The position numbers and the translations under genes are program-made. From Oreocharis arfaki (Eukaryota > Chordata > Aves > Passeriformes > Paramythiidae): a stretch of DNA of 64,000 nt. Of the stretch, positions 49,025 to 61,712 are shown piece after piece. The notes under the pieces were generated by a model, which was not told where the DNA came from, ran no database searches, and was given only the letters and a program-made list of their open reading frames with translations. Location: NCBI GenBank assembly GCA_013398015.1, contig VZRR01010919.1:1667494-1731493 (forward strand), in the 5' to 3' direction. Numbering within the stretch: the stretch's first letter is position 1; each line of letters starts with the position of its first letter.

Positions 49025-51609
49025 ACCTTCAATAAGATTAATATGATTGGTGATAGATTCAACAGTAACTGGATCTCTCCTTCCAGGTGAGAAGAAAACA
49101 GTGTATTAATGATGTCACAGCTTCGAATTAATATGCGACTTGATGCAAGTTCTGTACTCTCTCACATCTCTGCATAGAGATTGTCCTGCTATAAGAATTT
49201 TACTTACTGCAGGTCAAAGACAAGATGTCTTAAAAAGTTCATTAAAAAATCATGACTGTTCGCTGATCTTTCTTTCTGACTACCTCACAGATACAGCCCA
49301 GTATTCCTAAGGCACTTAGAACTGCCTAAATTGTCTGTTAAAATGAGCTATTTTTATGCCTTTTGCTTTGACAAACAGATTTGCATTCAAAACAGAGCTG
49401 CTTATTCATGAAAAGCAGGAAATCATTCTTTGTCCTCCTATTTTCCTTGAGCTTGGACATAACCGATGAATGAATGCATTTCCTGAATGAATGGTTACCC
49501 ATTGTTTGACTACAGTCGATAATTATATTCATAATATTAAATTAATTAATAAAGATTCTTATATAACTATTATAAATTGTATGAACTTTATAAATTTCAA
49601 GCGTGAGAAGTATTTTCACACCAGCTATTGCAGTCCCTGTTACTGTATCTCAATTCCCATAACAACAAGGAAAAGATATATAAAAATATGTTTACATGAT
49701 ATTTCTCATTCCAGAGCAGGATGGAACCAGGGTTTTTGGTGCTTTTCTATCTGCCAAAATCAGGCAAATATATGAATTAATATTTTCGATATTTCTTAAG
49801 TATTTATTTTTCACACAGTCGTTTCCCAAGTAAGGCCCAATTAAGCCAATTATTGTTGAAAAATGCACAGCTCTCAACAGCACTGGACATGGCTTCTCTA
49901 AATAGCATGCTTCTATAACTTGGCCTCTCTTTATGTCAAAATATTCTGAGTGTTCTGTCTAACCAGATGTTTATTGACAAAATGCACCATGTAGCAATCT
50001 CTGTTTTTCACATCAATGAACATTTTGGGACATTGGAGAAGTCATTGTATCAAGAATACTTATGAGAAAAACTCGTATTTTGGAATATTTTAATGCCTTA
50101 AATGCGAAATAGCACAGTCCTTACATGTTCTTTTTAGTCATTTGGTGGCAGTGTTTGCAAAGCATACTCAAAGTTTTTCTGCTCTGTGAAAAAACAATCT
50201 TTAACTCTTTATTCAGTACTCATACTATAAAATTCCCTCTTGCTCTGCCCAATAAAGCTGTATTTTATACTAGTAAATTTAGAAAGAGTAAAATACGAAT
50301 GTTTTCGTGGCTAGTAGTGTCAAGGACCAACGTTTACTCTGAGTTCTGTTAGATTGCTTTAAAGATTGTGTCTTGCAAAACTGGCTAAACAGAAACACCT
50401 TGAGAGGTCACAACTCCCAATATTACACCATTACTTCTCTTGTTGCTTCTATAAATCCAGCATCAAACTCAACTTGTCCTCCACTCCCCTGGGGGTCTCC
50501 TTGCTGCCCGTGTTCTGCCCAGACACCAAAAGCCAAAGGCTCCCAAGAGGTGCTTAACTACAGAGATTCCTGCTTTCAAGAGTATCTGTGTTTTCAATTT
50601 TTTTTCCTGCAAACTGTCTCAGAACTTTACTGTAAACAGGAAACAAACCCAGTATTACCTTGAAATTCAAAAATATCAACACATCCTTGACCTTTGCCCA
50701 TACCAGACATGCATATACACATTACAGTAATAAGCATATGTATGAGTGTTTGTATAAAAATTTAACTCTTTTTTAATCTAGAGCAATAAGAAGTTTCTAG
50801 CAAAACTTATGAACTGCTATAATAAGACCAGGATTTGGCAATCTCATATAAAATAATTTCAACTAGAGCTTGAATAGACTGAATTTATTCAAACTCACAA
50901 AATTCAAATTTAAATATGTACCAGTTTCTGCAAGTCTCACAGAGAAAAGCTCAGTGAGAACTCTTCCAGGTTCAAGCTGACAGCTTTCTCATTCCTATGT
51001 GATGAAACATATCTATAGATTCATCTAAACTATGAGAAAAATTCCAATATAACATACTATCAGTTTATAAAGTCCCTGTTAAACCAGCAAGAACCGGAAA
51101 GGTCAAAAGTCATAACACTTTAGTTTTACCAACAGACAAAAGTATGCAAACATGCACCCTAACAAAAATAAAGCCACGTAAGATTTTGAGTCTAAAAATA
51201 TACTAGTAAAGCTATTGCAGAGCAATAACATGGATCTTTTTCACAACAGGGTTCTTTTTAAACAAACCACCTCTTTAGCAGTACAATTTAATGACAGCAT
51301 TTTCATCCCAGAATATATTATAATAGTTTGTTATTTTATTGCAGAAGAAAACTGTGCTACTTTCACAACTTAAATAGAACACTGCCAGCTTCAATTGCAC
51401 TTGTTACTGCATATAACTATTTGTCCAAATTTAAAAAAGAAAACAGAAATTTCAACACGAGAAACAGCTGCAAACAACTGAGCTGCAAACAACCAAGGAA
51501 CAATCTCTCTGCCCCTTACCTTATACACATATTGAGAACCTGTAAAAATTATTAATGATGATCATTCATGCTTCTCAATAAGTAAGGCCCTTGAGAATGA
51601 CTGCATTAC

Positions 51610-51684
51610 CTTGAGAAAATCTCCAACATCATCATCATCTTCATCTGAAGATCTGTACAACAGCCACGGAACATTAGATTCCAT
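51610..51684 (-). CDS. Candidate first coding exon (start codon to splice donor), protein unknown
   Basis: On the minus strand an ATG (51684-51682) in strong context (AAAATGG) opens a frame of exactly 25 codons. It starts MESNVPWLLYRSS, passes through an acidic run EDDDD and ends VGDFLK. It runs into AAG|GTAATG, a strong splice donor (GT at 51609-51608), in phase 0. The acidic run comes from ATC-type repeats in the DNA, so part could be a microsatellite. Upstream, a CAG after TCCGTATCCT (51726-51724) would be a fair acceptor if the ATG lies in a second exon, giving an exon of about 114 bases. I do not recognise the protein. Later exons would lie at lower coordinates, and 3264-3428 is a possible last exon. 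Chance remains a real alternative. Confidence 0.35.
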
Positions 51685-54600
51685 TTTTATTTTCACCTGG
51701 TCTTAATATTTTTTCCTCTTACACTGAGGATACGGATTTTTGTGTACATTAGTTAGAAACCATGACTCTTCAAAACAAGGCAAGTAAGGAACAAGGGGTG
51801 TCCACCATGGGGTCACTCTAGACACACTTCTTTAGTCTTGCTTCCCATACAAAGCAGCTCTGATGGACTTTTGTCAAACCTCTGAAGGGCTGTCTGCACC
51901 CTCTTTCTAACAGCACCTTCAGAGGGCACTTCAGATGCTTTGGCATCTTCTCAGCAGGCACAGGGTTGAGTCTCAAGGAGTTGGGGTATCAGCCCAGGAT
52001 CCATCCTCATCATTCAGCAATTCTCCCAGTAGAGCAAACTTGAGAGTTCACTGACTTTGACAGATGTCCCAGGCACAGGGAGGTTGCTGGTCACAGCTGC
52101 TCTGGTCTGGGAGAGCCCAGAGGGCTGCTGTTTTTAGGATCACAAAAGGGGTGGCTTTAGTTGTAGTAACCTTCCATCCTGGCCACAATTCAGGTCAGAA
52201 ACTTTATTGAAAATTTGATAATGAAAATTTTATCCCACTTGGGGTGTTATTCAGGCAAGAAGAAAAATTTCTGAGGCTGGCTGTGAAAATCCATGTGCTC
52301 ATTACACAGCACAAGTCCCTGGGAACAGACAGTGTTCCTGATAAGCTCCAGAGGGGCTTGCCCAGGTGCGGTTCATCAAGACCAAGGCCTAACGAGCATT
52401 TCTCAGATCGTAGTGCAGCTGAGGGTAGGGGAAAATGCACCACCACAGAAGCCAGGCCAGTCATTCAAAAAACTTGAGAAGCCAGGAATTACATTACATT
52501 GTAGGGGCTATGTTTGGGCTCAAGGAAGGCAGATTCTGAGGAAAGAGCTGATGAATCTGGTACAAGACTGGCCACTTCCTCAGGAGGAGAAATGGGGTTA
52601 AGCCAGCAGAAAGAAGCAAAAATGCAGCAACCAACAAGCAGCAAGATAAGCAGCCCACAGTTTTGATAAGGACAACACATCATTACCACCAAAACGTATG
52701 GTAAAAGTGTTCAACAGCACTCACATCTCTGGCACACGACTTTACAGCTGACTCAGAACGTGAGATTCTTTGTACACAAACACTCCTTCATCACCGCTTT
52801 CCTCCAGAATATGTCCTTTCCCTCAGCTGGCCATCCATGCAGCCACTTTCATTGTATTTTTGAATCCGAAAGACAAACTCGGGGCCATATTCTTTAGGCC
52901 TCTAAGAAAAGGGGTTTTCTGTCACCTCTGAGGCTGCTGTGGATCTTACTCACAGAAAACTAATAATTACCCAATCACATCAAAGTACTTGCAGATACTA
53001 TAGGCTGTTATCTTGAGAGTCTGTAGTTGCACTCTCAGGCTTTAAACCCATTGCAAACCACTAAATAGCTGTTTCTAATTTATTTAGTACAACCCATTTA
53101 CATGTGTGTTATGGAAAGCACCACTACTTAATGTAAAATCCACAGGGTATTTCTGTATTTAATTACTGTTTTCTAAACCATCTATGAGTGCACTTATGCA
53201 AATAACACTCCTTGTATAACCTAATGTCTCAATTCAACAAAATATAGAGGCATGTGTTAACTACTGAAATCTCTAGGCTGAGTGAGAATCCAGAGGTGGG
53301 AAGGCTCTCACTGTGAGATGAGAACACTCAATTTGCAGAAAGCATTTTGAAAGACCAGCTTTCTTAATTGTGAAAACTTTCTGTGTTTGTTGCTTTCTTT
53401 GTGTTTTGGAGAAGAGATAATGACTATTAACTCAGGAAAAAAGTTTTATGGAAGTCTGTCCTTCTAAACAGGTTACTGTGGCTTTGGAAAAATGAATAGA
53501 TTTCAAGGAAGAAATCTATCTCAAAGGCATATTATGATACCAGTTTGACTTAGCAAACATAATATCAGCATTACTTTGATTTTCAGGGGCAACACTCATC
53601 TTTTTTTTCAGTTAAAATTACTCTTGGACATATGACCTATTTATTTTTATACACATAAATTAGAACACAAAGTGACTTCTCATGGAGTGCAATAAAGTTG
53701 CAAACAACATGCCAAACCCTCCAAAATTAAGACTACTGCTATAGTTGAAAATCAGATTGTGTACTGCAGTCTATAAATAGAGCCTTATCAATTAATATTT
53801 AAAATTTCTGGCTATGCTGGGCTTTTTTATAGCTTTTTCACTCAAATCCTGTTTCTCTCATTTACTTTCTCTTTTCTTTGAGAAACACCTATTTCCTATC
53901 TCTCCGTCACAGCCATTTTCAGTGACCTACACCTGCAACATTCATGCTTCCGAAAATTGAGCACTTTCTTTAAATTCCCAACACTTAGTATCTGAGTTTA
54001 GTAATAAGACAGGATGCTCAGGCTTGTTTAGGTAGGTTATGAAAGAAAAATACATGTTCCACATTGAGGTGCTCCTAAGGTTTATCACAACTAGTAAGAA
54101 TGGCACACTACCAGGAAAACCTTTTTTCCCTTCCCAGAAGAATAGAAAGAGAGAACAGTTATACTTAGAGCCTGATTTTATTCTGGTACAAGAGAGAATT
54201 TATATTGAAAGAGAGAATGCCTTTGTTTCTTTTCTGTCGTGGCTGATTTACTTATCTAGATTATATTAACTATTTATGTGGACAAGACAACACCAAAAAA
54301 ACTCCATGACTTTTTAATACAATTACAAAAATCCTACCTTTCCACTCACCCCCAGGTGTTTATGAAAAATATTAAAAATATAAAGAATTAGCTGGATCAA
54401 AACTATCATCTTTTAGTAGAAAGATAATATAGCTCAGACTTTTTTATTTCCCACTTGAAGGAAAGTGACCACTTGGAGAATTGGAATATCTTCAAATATA
54501 GAGCTTCTAAAGTTAGTAACAAACTCAAAAAACTCCGAATCTACCAGTGCTTGAAACTGCTACAGAGCAGTACTTAAGCCATATGAACCAGGCATGATCC

Positions 54601-55748
54601 CATTATCTTTGTAAATTAGATGTCAGTCTATCTTCATCACAAGCTGTAAAAAGTAATTTTCTTGAACAATTGCTATTAAGTTAAAGTCTTTCTGCAGTTA
54701 AAAAAAAAACGCACAAGTCATTATTCCCAGCTTGTGTAAATCAATATATACCCGACAAGAAGTAATTTATGTTACATTTTGGAGATTATTTTGAACTGAT
54801 GGAATAGACTGCTGCTTAGATTCAATCATAAATATCAGGATCAAATTCCTTTAGCAAAAAGTTGAATTTAAATTTGGCTCTGGACCAAAAAACCTCTGGG
54901 GACTTCATTCAGCTGAAATTGTTCTATGATTTAAATTATCTTCTTTATATTTCTTGCTTAAGTCAGTTTGAAGATTGATTGAAGGATTTCTCATTAGATC
55001 AATGTTGATTCAGTAAGACTTTCTATTTGAAATGTTACATGTGGAAAAACAAGACGAACTTTGAGGCCTTTTAGTTTTGTAATGGATGTTAAATATTTCA
55101 GGCTATTAGTTAAGGATAATCCAAAGGTTTTAAACAGACATGATGAAATATGTAATGTTTCACCTTAGCACTAAAAAGAGACAATACAATATCAAAAAAG
55201 AAAAAATTTTATGTGAAAAATACATACTGAGACACATTTCATATGCACTAATGCATATTTCAGTGGGATCTGAATTATATAAATTCCTCACAGAAGTCTA
55301 GATTCTTGGAGAAAAACATGCTTTCCTTCAGACACTTGTATGAAGCATTTTGATGGACATGAACGCTCTGGGTGCAGAGCCTCCCATATTAGGCTAGTAA
55401 AATGTCGAAATACAAAGTTTAGAATCTCTAGGCTAAAACTAATTGATGTGAAAAAAAACCCCTCCCAAACTGAGTATTCAATCACATCTAGTTTCCTTTT
55501 TGGATTAAAAGTAAAGCCAGCAAAAACATACTTAAGTTTATGCAATTTGTTAAATAATAAAAAATGATAAAACTTGAAAAAATAGTTTCTCTGGCCAGAG
55601 AAACTGAAATGTATGGAGCATTTTAATAAATGCAGTTTTGTTTCTTAGAAATAATTTTAAAAAAAAGCACTCTACAGATTTTCAAGACTGTGAAAAATAC
55701 AAGTATTTCATGAAGCGTGAAATTCTTTTCCACAGAAGAAACATTCCT
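51685..55748. other. Non-coding DNA upstream of the candidate exon
   Basis: From about 51750 to 52640 the sequence is richer in GC than the surrounding DNA and open frames lie on both strands (52204-52601), but it has few CpG and no repeat or domain I recognise. It could be an old retroviral remnant or a promoter-side region. The rest is AT-rich and featureless. Confidence 0.45.
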
Positions 55749-55822
55749 CACAGATCACAGCATAATCAAGGTTAGAAAGACCTCAGGAGACCTCTACTCC
55801 AAACTTGTGTTCAACACATGCT
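55749..55822 (-). mobile_element. CR1 3' tail fragment, diverged
   Basis: CACAGATCACAGCATAATCA, then AGGTTAGAAAGACCTCAGGA, resembles the complement of a CR1 3' end, which in bird copies reads about CACAGAATCACAGAAT, AGGTTGGAA, GACCTC. The match fades after about 55822. The open frame 55717-55977 overlaps it and is not taken as a gene. Confidence 0.45.
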
Positions 55823-58800
55823 TAAAAATACTTAAAGCAGAGCACCTGACAGCATACCTTCCTGTAAGGATATTGGCAGTATTCAAAACTCAGCTGCAGA
55901 AATATGTCCCAAGAGGAACAGATCTTCAGCTTAAAGCTTGTTCTGCAGCTGCAGATCTACACCAAGAACAGCAATAGTGGCACTAACACCTCTCACAAGT
56001 CTTAGGAGGGGAAGTCACTCTACAGGGAAAAGGAGAAGGGGAGAAAGAAAATAGGAACCTGGACATTTTTAACATAAGTCTGTACCGTTTTCACTAAAGC
56101 TTCAGAAGAAAGGGACTCAGTCCAGCTAAAATTGAGAACAGTACCTATTTATATATAACTTCAGCAGCTGTAAGGGAAGTTTTAAAGAACTTCGAACTTG
56201 AAAGCATCTTATACGGTCCCCCATATGAAATTTAATTCTGACGGTGCTGCTGTAGTTGAAATACACTTCATTCCAATTCCTGAGATGCAATTCTAAGGTA
56301 TTATTTAGTTTACCATCATCATTTTCTATTCCATAAAAAAACCCCTCCATAATACTTTATGTAAATATAGGCATTTTAATTTTTCACCTTGAGAAGTTGA
56401 GTGTGTATCAGAGGGGAAAATGAGATATTTTAAACAGTGAGTTTATTCAAGTCAGCAACTGCTCCTTTTACAGGATTTCCCACTGTGCATATATTGCACA
56501 CTTCTCTTAAGCAGACTAATTATCCGAGCCCAGGTTTTTTTAAACAAACTGGTCACAAGAGGAAAGAGTGAAGACATGAAAGCACCAGCATCATTAACAC
56601 TAAGTCCAAAAAATGGGAAAATGATTTACAGTTCTCTTTTTCTATGCTTAAAAAGTAACAGAACAAAGTATCCTTCAAATAGAAGTGTAGTTCAAAGAAT
56701 TACAATTAATTTATTTCTAGGAAATTAGTATTTTTCCCAAATCTGTAGCATTTTAGCTGTTTGCAATCACCACAGAATTTAAGTATTATAAGCAAAAGTC
56801 TTGAATTAAATTTTCTCATTACAAAGCCCTCACATTTTTACTATTTCTTCAATGTTTCTTGTGTTGTGTTTTGCATCATCATCATACCCGAGGGCATTTT
56901 CAGTCCGCTTTAGTAGAGAAAAAAATAAAATGGCAATGGAATGACACTGTCACTGAAATATCATCTACTCTGAAAAATTTTTTTTATGATGATACTTCAA
57001 TTTTATTCTGAATCCAATTTGTTTTAATGTTTCTATCATCTCAGTTTCCTGGAAACAGATATAAATGTGGAGGTAAGCTCAAGATGAGGAAATACCTCAC
57101 CTGGAGTAGTGTTTATAAGCAATTGATTATAAAGAATTGAAAAGTGAAATTTAACAGAACATTTTTCTTGCTTTCATGTACTAGCCGAGATTATTCAGAC
57201 ACACTTAAAACCAATGACTGTGTCAAGAACTGAGCAGGAGTTACTTCTCTGGGAAAAGCCAACTCGCTGAGCAAGCCTGTCCCCTCTCACTGGGATGGGT
57301 GGCACTTACCTAGGGGAAAGTTGCTCTTACTGGTGACTCAATCACACAAGCACGACCTCTGGGTACCGCTGAGGAAGCACAGGCACTGGCCTCTCAATGG
57401 GAGCTATCCTACTTCTCTCTCCTGAGTCTCCAAGTAGTTTTGTTTTTAACCTTCTCCTCAAATCTTTCCGGAAGAACCTTAGCTGCCTAGCTCTCCATGA
57501 GAATGCAATAAGCCAGCACCTAAACGGCAAGAACACTACACACACCCAAATGCTTCAGAGAAACCTTTGTGCGTAGCTACCACCACAAGCACCTGGGAAG
57601 AGGTTACCATAAATACTGACAGCTGTGTAAATAGGAGGGCTCAGTATGGCTGTTGAAAGAGAATCTGGCTCCTAATTCTGAAAGCCTGGAGGTTATTTGT
57701 CCCGGGGAAGGGCTGACAGGCCAGTTGATGGCCAGATGGAAAAAGTTAGGAGACAATCTAGCAGACTGACCCAGCCAGCTAACGATTTAGAACATGGAAG
57801 CCCATCAAAATGGTTCCAGATGGGGTCTTTTTTTATTCTATTCCCATTATTTTGGCAGAGTCTCTGCATCACAGTAATTTAGGTGTTTCTCCTCATTACT
57901 TGCGTCTTGCTGAGGGCCGTCTACTGCATGGTGGCCTTGTGGTGCCTAGTGCTGCAGGACTTCCAGGAACACATCTGAAGCAGTACTGCTTTGCTGAATC
58001 TTTTACATGGATGTCTGAACTGAGGGCTCTCTCAGTGTAGTGCCAGAGAACTCTTTATCTACTAAAGATTGTTAACAGGCAGGAAATGCAGCTCTGAGCA
58101 TGCTGCCGGCATATAAAAGAAAATATAGTTGGAAACTTAGCACCATAAGAAAGGAACTAGTAAATAGATTGCTATTGTTCTAACAGAGATGGTAATCTAT
58201 ATGGCGGGTGGCAAGGTATTTGGGTGGAAGCAGATGCAATTTTTAGTGATATACCTAAAATATTCCAAGTTTATTACAACACGCAAAGGGAAAAGAATGC
58301 CCATTCAAAACTGAGGGAAGCTATATGGGTTTTTGTTTAGAAAGAGGAATGAAATCTGCCATGTTGGTAACATAGCACGATAGATCTTGCTACAGTGCCT
58401 CTGACAGTCTCCTCAGTGTGTATTTTGGTTTAGAGCTAGATTCTATGTTTTATGCATGGGTTTAATAGTGCAATTTAAAATCTTCCTCTTTAATTCAAGG
58501 CAAACTTGATTGTATGACTGCGCAGTGTTTGCCTCCTACATTTGAAGAGAGATACATTCCCTAAAGGAGGAGATTATGGCTACACAAAAAAGCCATCACA
58601 ATAAGAAACGGGGGGTGAAAATGGTCTGAAAAATAGCAGAGGACAAGCTGTTGTGAGCATTGCCCAAGAGTGACCCTCTCTCTGGAGGGATGATCCTTAA
58701 TGATCGTAATTAAACAAAATGTTTCTTCATTAATGAAGTATGAAAGAATAAAGGAATTTTCATATCTTGAATTACGAAAGAGTATTTCCAGCTCAAGGAA

Positions 58801-61339
58801 ATAGGGCTCAAGTCTTAGAGCTGTATATTACACAGAGAATAGAATGACTTTTTATTATGATAATGAAATACCGTCCACTGTTTGGATAATTAATGAAATG
58901 GTTTGACAATACTCTGAAAGGAAAGTATCAGTCAGCACACACAAACTAAAGACAAGCTGAAAGATTTTAAAAAACAGGATCATTATGATTATCAGAAAAG
59001 GGTAGTTTTCAGTTTTCTGCATATTCTCAAGCCCACAGACTTCAAAGCATAGCATTTCCATACTTCAGATGATCAGAACAGTGGTGAACCTGTAACTGGT
59101 ATCAGTAAACCCACACCAAAAAGTCAGCTAGGAGTGAAGCATTTACTGAGACCCGTTTCTCTTCTGTAACAGCTTTTGCTTCCACAACCGCTACTGTATT
59201 TTGCTGCTATTTTCCCCTCCAACACTAATTTTAAGAAACTGGTACTTAGGGGCTGAAAGGAAAGATGAGAAAAGCAGATGGCTTTGAAAATGAAAGGGTA
59301 GCTTATAAAAAATAGACAAGGCAAACAGCATTGGGAAAAAATATGACTGAGTTTAAAAGAGGAATCTATAACTGAAAGGAATCTAGAGAAAAACCATTCT
59401 CATAATCAGGATAATAATAGGATTTGCTATCATTTGAGGTGTCTCATCTAAAGATTTAATTTCATTACAATTTAGCGAAATTTAATTTTTCAGATTAGAA
59501 GTCTAATAAATTTCAATGAGTGCTCTTTTTTAGAGTTCTTTTTATCAATACTTTTTATATGCACATGTAAAATCAAAACCTAAAATGAATTATTTTGGTG
59601 TAATTAAAAATAAAGGCATGACACTCAAAATATCCTCTTTTTCCACCCCTCTACTCCCCAGCTCTCATCTTTAGATACCTGTAGGATAAAAATTATCAAC
59701 AATCACTGCCTATTATAGATTTTTGTTCTTCACATGCAGTTGATACCTCATTCTCCCAACTAAATTGTCTGTTTAGCAGGAATAGTAATTTACAGCTAGA
59801 ATTTTGTAAGTATTTCCTGATTATCTTTCCTGATAAATCACTGATATATTGAATACCAAACAATGAGAAGGTATACAACTCACATTGACCTTAAATCTTT
59901 TATTCCACTGCAGGTATAACATAATGACATAGTTATTAAAATAAACTACTTCAGAATTTAACTAACTTTTGTAAATGCATAAAACATCCTTTAACAAAAA
60001 TGCTCTCCACGTTTTTGGTTTTTTCCCAGACCTTTCTGCAGAAAACAGTTGTTTATTTTTTCCTAAGTAAAGCAAATTAATGTCTAAAGTTTACAAACAC
60101 TCAGATAAGGTATTAGCTTTCTTTAGAAAAAGAAATCTTCTAATTAACTTTCTAATGTAATTTATTTCACATTTATTCCATGAGTTCTGGAAGTTTGAAC
60201 TGGTTTAGTACATGATATTAGAAGGTATTAAGGAAGGATTTGTATCGTGTTGAAGCAGTAAATGACAAACTATCCTTTTCCTTCTAATAGTACAGTTTTC
60301 AAATAATTTTTTTTTAGTGCTCTGTGTTGATCTGCAGGAAAGTTTTTTAAATGCTCTGATTATTCCTGCTGGATAATCAGCTGTACTTACAGTATGACTC
60401 CCAATCTGACTACCACCAAGGCATTTGTCCTTCACCTAAATCATTCACTAGATGACACTCTTGTATTATAGCACATCCTCTTGGTATGGAAGACATCAAA
60501 CTGACTCCTTATAAACGAGAACACAAATTTTAATGAAAATAGCTAAAGAAAATGCTTTATATCTTCATGAAATGCTTTGTACAGAATGATTCATACTTAC
60601 AAGGAAATACAAACACCAAATTTTAAAAATATTTCAATTCAGCAACTATTACTAGAGATCTGCCTTAAAACAACTGTACATTCATCTGAAGCTGAGATGT
60701 TGTGCTCAAGACAAGATAAAGAAATGAGAATTTTACTTCATTTTTTTCCTATTAAATTACTGCACATATTGCTTTGTTGATTAAAAGTGTAGTAACAGAT
60801 TTTGCAAGCTTGAGTTACTATTTTTGTATGTAGCCTGAAGTAAAAAGCAAATAACAGATTAGAAGTAATTTTTTTCAACCATAAGCATTTCTTTCACCTA
60901 ATTACATTGGAAGACTAAAGTAATGAATCCTGTTACTTTTTTTTCCTCAGTTCTACCCTGAGAAGTTGGGATTCAAAGGATTTGTCCAGTAACTTAAAAG
61001 AACATCTTCAACAGAAAGGTGCACTAAATGCTTTTATCAATTCCAAGTTTATTTCTCCAGCCACTTTTCCAGTCTCCCTGCATGTTGCTACATGTGAAGA
61101 TGTTGAACAGATCCGTCATGTTTTATTTCCTCACACGAGGAAGGGTTATGAAAGCAGGAACAGCCAGTGCTGTTTGTGTGATATTAGAATACATGATAAT
61201 ACAGTGGCCAACTCCGAATATTCTGTGAATCTGTGAAAGTATTTCAGAAAAGTAATTTACATGTATGCGTCCATGAACACTAAAGCTCTTCTTTGCACTA
61301 CAATATATCCATTTTTCAAACAGAAAAAATATACTTAGT
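55823..61339. other. Non-coding or intronic DNA
   Basis: No gene was confirmed. A GC-richer part at 57240-57560 ends, on the minus strand, at a strong donor word (CTAG|GTAAGTG, GT at about 57312-57311) and could be a non-coding first exon. The plus-strand frame after a strong acceptor at 60951 is listed as a finding. Nothing else was recognised. Confidence 0.45.
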
Positions 61340-61712
61340 TGTCCTGATTCCAGCCAGGACATAGCGAATTTTTTTGTACTAGCCATGAGGGGGCAAAGCC
61401 AAGAACCATGTGGGCATGGCCAGGTTGTTATTTTATACCACCTCAGGTCATTCCAGGGGTGGGCGTAAGGGACACTTACTTCTGAAAAGACCATGGCAGG
61501 AGAGGGAAGCTCTTTGCCGTTGTTCATTGCCAACTGAGGTCTGCAGTGAGCACTTTTGCATGTGAATCACCCTCTCTTTTTACATATTTCTGTTAATAAT
61601 AATGTTGCTGTAGCTGTCTGTTGTATCTCATTTCTTCTTCTAGTAAGCTGTTCTTACCTCAACCCATGATCTCTGCCTTTTGTGCTTTCTGTCAGAGGAG
61701 GGGAGGGGCTCA
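61340..61712 (+). mobile_element. LTR of a third bird ERV type, truncated at its 3' end
   Basis: It begins TGTCCTGATTCCAGCC, the 5' end of a bird LTR family related to the two others here. Other recognisable parts are CATGTGGGCATGGCCAGG, the TTGTTATTTTATACC segment, GGCAGGAGAGGGAAGCTCTT, a run of TTAATAATAATGTTGCTG, and TTCTTACCTCAACCCATGA. The match stops in GAGGGGAGGGG near 61712, before the usual GTTAAACC...CA end, so the 3' 50-80 bases are missing. The minus-strand frame of 136 codons at 61123-61533 runs mostly antisense through it and is not a gene. No internal retroviral genes adjoin it. Confidence 0.7.

Larger units (their letters stand above)
37933..51609. other. Non-coding or intronic DNA, 13.7 kb
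   Basis: No LINE, SINE or LTR was recognised here. It contains a TG/TA repeat (44161-44205), an AT-rich inverted repeat (48946-49024), and two blocks of enhancer-like texture (42300-42760, 44210-44460). The minus-strand frame at 38415-38774 is the only one with a good splice acceptor at its edge and is given as a finding. Other open frames have no supporting features. Confidence 0.5.

Noticed and set aside
51521..51550. A 20-base micro-exon on the minus strand between TTTTTACAG and GTAAGGGG
   Set aside because: It would need an intron of only about 60-70 bases after the candidate exon at 51610-51684. Splice-like words of this kind are frequent by chance.
55717..55977. 86-codon plus-strand open frame
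   Set aside because: It overlaps a CR1 tail in the opposite sense and has no splice sites or recognisable domain.
61123..61533. 136-codon minus-strand open frame
   Set aside because: It is largely antisense to the truncated LTR at 61340-61712 and has no domain or splice signals.
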